From assembly GCA_945900945.1 (NCBI GenBank), contig CAMDKL010000027.1:1-47379 (forward strand): a stretch of 47,379 nt of DNA. Reading direction: 5' to 3'. The position numbers and the translations under genes are program-made. Positions 41,809-47,379 of this stretch are shown piece after piece (position 1 is the first letter of the stretch; the number at the start of each line of letters is the position of its first letter). This stretch comes from Pirellula staleyi DSM 6068 (lineage in GTDB: Bacteria; Planctomycetota; Planctomycetia; Pirellulales; Pirellulaceae). Below the pieces are notes generated by a model that ran no database searches, was not told where the DNA came from, and saw nothing but the letters and a program-made list of their open reading frames with translations.

Positions 41809-43227
41809 TCATTCAGTAACGATGCAGGAAGTAAAGGCGCTAAACTGCCAGATTCGTTCCCTCCAGCCGCTCGGGACTCGATTCCAAACGGTTGCGATCA
41901 CGAATACGGTAACGACGAGACCGGCAACTGCGGCTACGATCAACTTCGCCTTGCGTCGATTGTCGGTCCGAGTTCTCAGCTCAATCAACTGGCCAAGCAC
42001 GCAAGCCTCTGCCGGAGATTCATCGTAATTTGAGGCGTAAAGTGATTCCATTGCAGCCTCCACGGTTCCCGAGATATGAGAGGCGACGTAGGCAGGTCTA
42101 GGCAAGATCTCCTTTGCGATTGGATGACGTTGCGCTATGGTTCCAGAGTTGTAGATATCCTTTACGGGCCGTGCCGCCAGCACTTCGACGGGACTCACTC
42201 TGCGGCTGGCCACATTTGTATTTTCATTAACTTTGCATGAAGCTGCTTTTGAGACAAATTCCTCGATTTGACGCGGAATGCAACCCAGCGATAATTCAAT
42301 CTTTTCAATTCGAGCAACTAGCGTGGCCATGCTCCGAGCGAGTTCCGACAATTGCAATTGGATTTCGCTTGGCGGACTAGCTTCTACCGGCGGGCAAGCA
42401 TCTACCGGCGGATCGGACACTATTTGCGAGATGCCTAACTCACTGACAATTTCTAGTTCTTGCTGGGAATCGACAATCTGCAATTCGTTCAAGTCGATTG
42501 CCGGTGGCGGCGTCAATTCTCGTTTTGGACTTGGGGGCAGAAGAGCGTACCCATTTCCAAGTCGCTTAGCGGTAAAAACCATTTTTCCAAGAGTCAAAAC
42601 ATCTTCAACATCTAGTTTTTGACCTCGAGCGATTTGAACTCCGATCGTAGTGGAATGATAGGAAAGCAGGTCCACAATCCGCATGCAAGGGGAGCTTCCA
42701 TCGCAGCGGATAATTGCGCATTGATAAGGTGCAATGGTTCGGTGTCGAAGTTTCAACTGACAGGATTCCGACCTCCCCAAAATTGAAATACCAGGCGCAA
42801 CGAGAAAACTAGCGTCTGCAATTCCTCCCTTAACGGATCCCCTTACCAGCAAGAGCGAGTCCGGTGAATTTGTCGGATTGTGCTTGAAACCGTTTAAAGT
42901 ATCCTGCGTCTTCTTGAACTCCAGCGCCTCGACTGAAATGGTGATAGGCGAGGTCAATGAAAGCGAATCGCCCGTAGCCACAAACTGCGTTTGGCATCGA
43001 TGCGAGCCCGCCGGCGGTAGAGTGACAACCGCCAATCCCCCCTTGACAACGTGGAGATACGCGAGGACAGAATTCTGTCCAAAGGGGACCCGAATTTCGC
43101 ACTTTGGGTGGGAGCCCAATCGAGCGAAGGAGCCAGTGAAATTTACGTGAAACCTTTTCAGACCATAGCGGATCGCGATATCCACTCTTGCATCGTGCCA
43201 GCAAATTGCCTGTTGTGACGAGTTCAT
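41809..43227 (-). CDS. Tandem FHA-like membrane protein with degenerate phosphothreonine sites
   Basis: 472 residues. Two FHA-like beta sandwiches lie at about 15-105 and 125-222. The second shows the family frame best: ISILGRSESCQLKLRHRTI. The residues that bind phosphothreonine are changed: where most FHA domains have Ser-x-x-His, this one has Ala-Pro-Tyr-Gln, and the later Asn is not kept. A Pro/Glu-rich linker (230-300) leads to a helical region (about 300-330). One membrane helix lies near the C-terminus (about 427-447), followed by 25 residues. FHA domains usually read Ser/Thr kinase signals, which are plentiful in planctomycetes. This one may bind protein in another way or be a structural membrane adaptor. 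It stands alone and is divergent from the sugar transferase gene. Confidence 0.7.
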   Translation of the reverse strand: MNSSQQAICWHDARVDIAIRYGLKRFHVNFTGSFARLGSHPKCEIRVPFGQNSVLAYLHVVKGGLAVVTLPPAGSHRCQTQFVATGDSLSLTSPITISVEALEFKKTQDTLNGFKHNPTNSPDSLLLVRGSVKGGIADASFLVAPGISILGRSESCQLKLRHRTIAPYQCAIIRCDGSSPCMRIVDLLSYHSTTIGVQIARGQKLDVEDVLTLGKMVFTAKRLGNGYALLPPSPKRELTPPPAIDLNELQIVDSQQELEIVSELGISQIVSDPPVDACPPVEASPPSEIQLQLSELARSMATLVARIEKIELSLGCIPRQIEEFVSKAASCKVNENTNVASRRVSPVEVLAARPVKDIYNSGTIAQRHPIAKEILPRPAYVASHISGTVEAAMESLYASNYDESPAEACVLGQLIELRTRTDNRRKAKLIVAAVAGLVVTVFVIATVWNRVPSGWRERIWQFSAFTSCIVTE

Positions 43228-43560
43228 TTTCTAATCCGACCAGTACGTTCGCTCCCGAAGGCAATGACGTTGGACCGCTGGACCCAAATGCGATTTTCAA
43301 GGTCAGTAATCATTCGGTCAACCAATCGCGTGAAAAGCTCGCGTCCAGAAAAAAACCACTGCGTTCTAAATTCTTCCCTTGCGATCGACTATTGGCTGTT
43401 TAACTTTCTTAAAAACATCGGGCAAATTGTAAGGGTTCGAAAACTGAGGAATCTTAAACTTTTATGATTGCATGGATCGACCGGGCTGACCATACTACAA
43501 GCCATTGAATTTGTTACAACATTGAATCTACCACGAGTGTTACGTCAAGAGGGTTTTTGA
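43228..43560. promoter_or_regulatory. Divergent promoter region between the FHA-like gene and the EPS locus
   Basis: 333 bases lie between two divergent genes, so promoters in both directions should be here. The right half is A/T-rich near 43430-43470. I could not pick a convincing -35/-10 pair. Short open frames in the region are shadows without binding sites. Confidence 0.35.
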
Positions 43561-44460
43561 ATGCCAAACTTCGCGGCCAACGATTTATTTGATACCGCTG
43601 GAACGGACGTCACGGAATTTTTCAAAGGTTCCGTAAGGACGTTCACCGACAATCCCATTGGTCTTTCCTCGGTTTCGACCCACTCACGCGATAGAAATCA
43701 CATTCCAAGGGGAGTTCTAGGGACTCTTCATGTATCGGAATACCACGACCGGAAGAGATTTTGGGAGTTTCCGTTAGCGTTGCTGCTGCTCATCCCAGTT
43801 CTCTGTTTGATATCGGCTCTAATTTTGTTGATTCGGTTGACTAGCAAAGGCCCAGGGATCTATTCCCAAGTGAGAACAGGGCGAGGTGGGAAAAATTTCA
43901 AAATGCACAAGCTACGCAGCATGTACATCGACGCGGAATCCTCGGGTGTACAATGGTGTTCGGGAGATCACGATCCCCGAGCAACACCTTTGGGACGTTG
44001 GCTTCGAAAACTTCATTTGGACGAGCTTCCCCAAATTATCAATGTACTAAATAATGAAATGTCGTTCTGCGGTCCACGTCCTGAGCGACCAGAATTTATT
44101 GAAAAACTCGATCACTGTGTACCCTATTATCGCTCACGATTAGTGGTACGTCCAGGAATAACGGGCTTTTCACAAATCAATTTGCCGCCCGACACTTGCC
44201 TGAAATCCGTAATGCGAAAGCAGACGCTCGATTTAGAGTACGTGGAAACGGGCCGGTTCGTTTCGGATTTACGCATGATATTGTGTACGGCCCTGAGATT
44301 GGTCGGAATCCCTGGGGAAATTGCCACTCGGCGTGCTGGTCTTGAGATGAAACCCCATAATTCCCACTTCAGCCTAATTTATGCGCCACTATGGGAAGAC
44401 TCAGAACCCAAAGCCAGCCGTTCTGTCACAGAGAGTCGCATTTCTGAGTTGGTGGGTTAA
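43561..44460 (+). CDS. Bacterial sugar transferase (undecaprenyl-phosphate phosphosugar transferase type)
   Basis: 299 residues from ATG 43561. The N-terminal 60 residues are polar. A membrane helix at about 65-90 (FPLALLLLIPVLCLISALILLI) is followed by the catalytic domain of the WcaJ/ExoY type. The typical blocks are present: GPGIYSQVRTGRGGKNFKMHKLRSM, then LHLDELPQIINVL with Asp-Glu and MSFCGPRPERPEF, and VRPGITGFSQIN. These enzymes start polysaccharide repeat units by moving a phosphosugar from a UDP-sugar to undecaprenyl phosphate at the inner membrane. It lacks the extra N-terminal helices of the longest family members. It is the first of three exopolysaccharide genes and lies 7 bases before the deacetylase. 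Confidence 0.9.
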   Translation: MPNFAANDLFDTAGTDVTEFFKGSVRTFTDNPIGLSSVSTHSRDRNHIPRGVLGTLHVSEYHDRKRFWEFPLALLLLIPVLCLISALILLIRLTSKGPGIYSQVRTGRGGKNFKMHKLRSMYIDAESSGVQWCSGDHDPRATPLGRWLRKLHLDELPQIINVLNNEMSFCGPRPERPEFIEKLDHCVPYYRSRLVVRPGITGFSQINLPPDTCLKSVMRKQTLDLEYVETGRFVSDLRMILCTALRLVGIPGEIATRRAGLEMKPHNSHFSLIYAPLWEDSEPKASRSVTESRISELVG

Positions 44461-44467
44461 AAAGTAA

Positions 44468-45370
44468 TTGCCACCGTCCACCTCTTCCTTACTAGTCAAA
44501 AATGCTTCTCCTAGCCACTTCTTAACTGTGGATGTAGAAGACTACTTTCAAGTTTCCGCTTTTGATCGTCTCATATCCCGAGATCAATGGGCGGACCAGG
44601 AATCGCGTGTCGTTGGCAATACCAATAGAATCCTCGATCTCCTGGAAAAAAATCGAGTTCATGGGATTTTTTATGTATTGGGATGGGTGGCAAGGCTTTG
44701 CCCAGACTTGGTTAGCCGCATCCATGAGCAAGGGCATATCGTTGGGAGTCATACGTTTGCACATCGTCTGATCTACGAGCAAACGCCGATGGAATTTGGG
44801 TTGGATTTGGCAATGTCATGCGACCTGCTTCAAGGAATAACCGGGCAGCCCGTTAGGCATTTTCGGGCACCGAGCTTTTCCATTACCAAGAAAAGCCTTT
44901 GGGCAATCCAGGTACTCGCGAGCCGTGGTATTGAATTTGATAGTAGTGTCGTTCCCATCCATCATGATCGTTATGGGATCCCCAATACGCCGACATCAGC
45001 GTACCGACTGCAATTTCAACAATCGAGTGTGAACGAGTTTCCAGTCTCGGTGCTGCCTTTGGGTCCATTGCGTATCCCGGTTGGCGGGGGCGGGTACTTT
45101 CGAATATTCCCATGGTGGTTCACACGGTGGGCATTAAAGCGGATCGAAGCGTCGGGACGGTCGATTCACTTTTATCTTCACCCCTGGGAGATCGACCCTG
45201 AGCAACCCAAGGTTCGGGGAGTCGGTCCGATGACTAGGTTTCGGCACTACCATAATCTTAACAAAACCATGGGCCGTCTTGAGCGATTGCTCCATGCTTT
45301 TCCTTTTGGAAACACCTCGCATCCGACGGGACAACCGGTTGTCGATCTGACAAAAGCCAGCCCGGATTAA
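44468..45370 (+). CDS. Polysaccharide deacetylase of the XrtA/exosortase-associated type
   Basis: 300 residues from TTG 44468; no ATG precedes the conserved N-terminus and the stop of the sugar transferase lies only 7 bases upstream, so a TTG start is likely. FLTVDVEDYFQVSAF is the usual opening, with catalytic Asp22. GSHTFAHRLIYEQTP near 95-109 has the metal-binding His pair, RHFRAPSFSI the substrate Arg, and IHFYLHPWEIDPEQP the C-terminal block of the DUF3473/XrtA-associated branch. It should remove acetyl groups from an exported polysaccharide. It carries no signal peptide, as in related loci. It follows the sugar transferase and is separated from the glycosyltransferase by about 690 bases of repeats. 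Confidence 0.88.
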   Translation: MPPSTSSLLVKNASPSHFLTVDVEDYFQVSAFDRLISRDQWADQESRVVGNTNRILDLLEKNRVHGIFYVLGWVARLCPDLVSRIHEQGHIVGSHTFAHRLIYEQTPMEFGLDLAMSCDLLQGITGQPVRHFRAPSFSITKKSLWAIQVLASRGIEFDSSVVPIHHDRYGIPNTPTSAYRLQFQQSSVNEFPVSVLPLGPLRIPVGGGGYFRIFPWWFTRWALKRIEASGRSIHFYLHPWEIDPEQPKVRGVGPMTRFRHYHNLNKTMGRLERLLHAFPFGNTSHPTGQPVVDLTKASPD

Positions 45371-45789
45371 TCATTAGCTGTAGGGAGATAGCCAAATGCC
45401 GCTGGCTTTAGCACCGCAGGAGCCATTTCTGGTAGCGGAGTGGCACGAGCCACCAGGTATTTCATGAGTTTTGTCGCACGACACCGGACGGCTTGCGCCG
45501 TACCGCTATCCAAGTTAGCAATATTGAACTTGTGTCTTCCGGCCAATCATTTATTCTCGCTTGAATAATCCGGACAGGTGCTACAGTTGTTTAGGGTTGA
45601 ACCGGTTGGATGGGATTTAATCGTGCGGCATAACCCGGGCCTCGTTATCTCGGGCGGAAACGATTGAATTCCACTCGTGTTGACTTAAAGTCCTGTGTGA
45701 TGTACCCAGTACCTTTCATTTGGCGATATTTACGCCAGGATGACCAAAAACGGTCACCCACAGGAGCGAAGCCCGCGCTGAGCGTATCT

Positions 45790-45819
45790 TGGTGACGTCG
45801 ATCCTGGTGACGTCGATCC
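45790..45819 (+). repeat. 15-bp exact tandem repeat (two copies)
   Basis: TGGTGACGTCGATCC occurs twice in a row, followed by a partial third copy (TGGTGA). It sits just before repeat A copy 3. Each unit contains the palindromic GACGTC. Confidence 0.75.
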
Positions 45820-45864
45820 TGGTGAACCGGTCGGCACTCGCCAAATGGCGCTCACTTTGCGATT

Positions 45865-45904
45865 TCGTGAACCGGCGGGCGCTAGCCCCGGGCCCGAATT
45901 CGAT
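45865..45904 (+). repeat. Dispersed repeat A, copy 3
   Basis: The core TCGTGAACCGGCGGGCGCTAGC differs from copy 1 by one base. Over about 40 bp, including CCGGGCCCGAATTC, 35 of 40 positions match the 26-kb copy. Confidence 0.7.
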
Positions 45905-45938
45905 GGCCCAAGTGCATCAACTCGCTTGCGATTTCGTA

Positions 45939-45991
45939 GCGATTAGCCGCGAAGCGGCGCCATGCTGTAGCCATGGGCGAAAGCCCATGGA
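45939..45991 (+). repeat. Dispersed repeat B, copy 2 (double hairpin)
   Basis: This copy has the stronger stems: GCCGC-GAA-GCGGC at 45946-45958 and a perfect 8-bp stem with a GAAA tetraloop, CCATGGGC-GAAA-GCCCATGG, at 45971-45990. The copy at 41709 keeps both hairpins with base changes. Confidence 0.75.
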
Positions 45992-46061
45992 CAAGTTTCA
46001 ATCCTACAGGTCGGAAAATTCGACCTACTGCTGATCTACTGCGCCAAAACGCGATGAATAA

Positions 46062-47297
46062 ATGACCCAGCGTCCGAAAGTCCTATTGCTAACGCATCGT
46101 TTGCCTTACCCTCCCAATCGAGGCGATCGCATTCGTGCGTTCCATATGCTCCAGTTTTTGTCCGAGCACGCCGACGTCAGCTTAGCAAGCGTCGCGGACG
46201 AAAGCTGGGAACCATCCCATAAACAAGTGCTATCACGGCTTTGCAATCAGCTTGCCATCGAACGATTGCCACCCAGGGGACGCTGGCTGCGAGCAGCCGT
46301 CAGTCTCGGGTTGGGGCGCTCGGCGACCGTCGGTGCTTTCTCAAGCGTGAAGCTAAAAAACACCATCGCAGATTGGACCTCGAAAACTAAATTCGATGCT
46401 GCGGTTGTGTATTGCTCAAGCATGGGACAGTATTGCAAATACTTCCGAAATCGCCCAAATCGCATTCTGGTAGATCTCGTGGACGTCGATAGTCAGAAAT
46501 GGCGAGAATACGCGGGCGCGGCAACTGGCCTCAAACGAATGCTGTATCGTCAAGAAGCGAATCAAGTTCGACGATTGGAACGGAATTTATCTAACGCATC
46601 CGATGCGATCACTGTGGTGAGTCAAGATGAAGCAGAACTTTTCCGATCATGCCATCCCACTTTGAGTGCTCACGCGATCAGCTGCGGGGTCGACAGTACT
46701 TTTTTTTCACCCCATGCTTTGGACGAAAAAATTTGGCGTCCGCTTAGAACAGGCAAGCCTCAATTGGTTTTTGTAGGCGCGTTGGATTATTTGCCGAATA
46801 TTCAAGGGCTCCAGTGGTTTTGCGATTCCGTCCTCCCGCTCCTTCGAGTTGAGTTTCCTGAAATCGTTCTCGAGGTCGTTGGACGAAATCCAACGGCGGC
46901 GGTTCGAAAGCTTGGACAAGTTGCAGGGGTACGAATCGTTGGCGAAGTGGACGACATTCGTCCCCACCTGCTTGCATCCGATATAGCGATTGCTCCATTG
47001 CAAATTGCGCGCGGAATTCAGAACAAAGTACTCGAAGCCATGGCGTGCGGGCGGCCGGTCATTGCAACGCAAAATGCAGGGACCGGAATAGAAAGATCGG
47101 AGGGACTCATCATAGTCGATACCCCAAGCCAATGGCTGGAGTCTGTTCGCAGTTTGAATCGCGAGCATTGCACATCAATATTAGGCGCGATGGCACGTGA
47201 GGCAGTGGTCAGCAAATATAGTTGGCCGGCAAAACTCCAACCCTTACTCGGTTTGCTCGGCCTGGACAATAATGGTTCAGCTCTCGCGCCTCCATAA
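46062..47297 (+). CDS. Glycosyltransferase, TIGR03087-like (XrtA/exosortase-associated)
   Basis: 411 residues, a complete GT-B enzyme of the GT4 type. The opening KVLLLTHRLPYPPNRGDRIRAFHML and the central VDLVDVDSQKWREYA are typical of TIGR03087, found with exosortase/XrtA exopolysaccharide loci. The donor-binding half includes PQLVFVGALDYLPNIQGLQWF and GIQNKVLEAMACGRPVIAT, with the conserved Glu. It should add a sugar to a lipid-linked intermediate on the cytoplasmic side of the membrane. With the upstream sugar transferase and deacetylase it defines an exopolysaccharide locus that probably continues beyond the window, where an exosortase and chain-length genes would be expected. The ATG is at 46062, directly after the repeat region. 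Confidence 0.92.
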   Translation: MTQRPKVLLLTHRLPYPPNRGDRIRAFHMLQFLSEHADVSLASVADESWEPSHKQVLSRLCNQLAIERLPPRGRWLRAAVSLGLGRSATVGAFSSVKLKNTIADWTSKTKFDAAVVYCSSMGQYCKYFRNRPNRILVDLVDVDSQKWREYAGAATGLKRMLYRQEANQVRRLERNLSNASDAITVVSQDEAELFRSCHPTLSAHAISCGVDSTFFSPHALDEKIWRPLRTGKPQLVFVGALDYLPNIQGLQWFCDSVLPLLRVEFPEIVLEVVGRNPTAAVRKLGQVAGVRIVGEVDDIRPHLLASDIAIAPLQIARGIQNKVLEAMACGRPVIATQNAGTGIERSEGLIIVDTPSQWLESVRSLNREHCTSILGAMAREAVVSKYSWPAKLQPLLGLLGLDNNGSALAPP

Positions 47298-47353
47298 CAC
47301 GACTCCATAGTCCTTCTTCAAGTCTTAAATTTGGGGATGACCACAGAGTAGCT

Positions 47354-47373
47354 CGGCACTCCGTGCCGTTTTT
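47354..47373 (+). terminator. Probable Rho-independent terminator after the glycosyltransferase
   Basis: CGGCAC-TCC-GTGCCG at 47354-47368 is a perfect 6-bp stem with a three-base loop, followed by five T. It begins 57 bases after the TAA of the glycosyltransferase. The motif could also be part of another palindromic repeat family, since the window ends 6 bases later. Confidence 0.65.
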
Positions 47374-47379
47374 CTCGGC

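Larger units (their letters stand above)
45371..46061. repeat. 690-bp intergenic mosaic of hairpins, tandem and dispersed repeats
   Basis: This long gap inside the exopolysaccharide locus has no convincing gene. It contains GTGGC-ACGA-GCCAC near 45440, ACGGC-TTGC-GCCGT at 45488-45501, a 15-bp tandem repeat (TGGTGACGTCGATCC twice, 45790-45819), repeat A copy 3 (45865-45904) and repeat B copy 2 (45939-45991). An open frame at 45789-46034 is created by the repeats themselves and is not accepted as a gene. Confidence 0.6.

Noticed and set aside
45789-46034. 81-codon open frame starting MVTSILVTSILV
   Set aside because: It is produced by the 15-bp tandem repeat and repeats A and B; no binding site and no homologous-looking domain.
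1-47379. tRNA, rRNA, transposase, integrase, phage or CRISPR-Cas genes
   Set aside because: None was recognised by motif on either strand. The repeats found are short non-coding elements without an associated transposase in the window.

Overview
The window looks like a chromosomal segment from a member of the Planctomycetota, most likely a Pirellulales/Pirellulaceae-type bacterium. The evidence is a set of lineage-typical proteins: a DUF1559 pilin-like protein with a C-terminal H-X9-DG motif, a Gly/Ser-rich protein with two TIGR03000-type domains, a secreted ceramidase-like protein, a glycosidase-like protein with the 'ELFVDDFLI' opening, a CX4CH cytochrome-like motif, and a PQQ-propeller protein with the short N-terminal domain also seen on planctomycete Ser/Thr kinases. 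These assignments come from recognised motifs, not from database searches. No rRNA, tRNA, CRISPR array, integrase or transposase was seen.

Layout. 1-4.0 kb: the end of an unidentified gene, a secreted metallophosphatase/glycosidase-like fusion, and a membrane protein that resembles a voltage sensor without a pore. 4.1-8.65 kb: a translationally coupled type II secretion/type IV pilus-like cassette, with two GspF-like genes (one apparently frameshifted), three small pseudopilin-like genes and a DUF1559 pilin. 9.0-12.9 kb: a ceramidase-like protein, an MFS transporter and an aldo/keto reductase, the last two overlapping. 13.0-21.75 kb (minus strand): a tight five-gene operon running from a membrane-anchored PQQ-propeller protein, through a TPR/family-5 solute-binding fusion, a large unknown exported protein and a degenerate receiver protein, to a Fur-family regulator. 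This is my main candidate for an undescribed system.

22.1-28.9 kb (minus strand): speA arginine decarboxylase, an SMP-30/gluconolactonase-like enzyme, scpB, and a pair of HtrA-like proteins. The upstream HtrA-like protein has an intact catalytic triad. The downstream one has lost its His and Ser and carries a PDZ domain inside the protease fold. 29-32.6 kb (plus strand): an atypical SDR epimerase, an MBL-fold hydrolase, a small membrane protein, and the TIGR03000 protein followed by a clear terminator. 33.1-37.7 kb: gmd, an exported CX4CH protein, a double-ACT protein, and an ABC-2 permease overlapping a SCO1-type copper chaperone. 37.9-43.2 kb (minus strand): polA and coaE overlap, with a degenerate tandem-FHA membrane protein upstream. 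43.6-47.3 kb: an exopolysaccharide locus of the XrtA/exosortase-associated type (sugar transferase, polysaccharide deacetylase, TIGR03087-like glycosyltransferase), which probably continues past the window. gmd, about 10 kb away, could supply GDP-sugar precursors.

The intergenic spaces hold several families of palindromic repeats: a 106-bp paired-hairpin element with compensatory stem changes, a 200-bp mirror array of six hairpins, a 22-bp core present three times, and a 53-bp double-hairpin element present twice. These repeats, the five-gene operon, the pore-less voltage-sensor protein and the HtrA pair are the parts most worth a second look.
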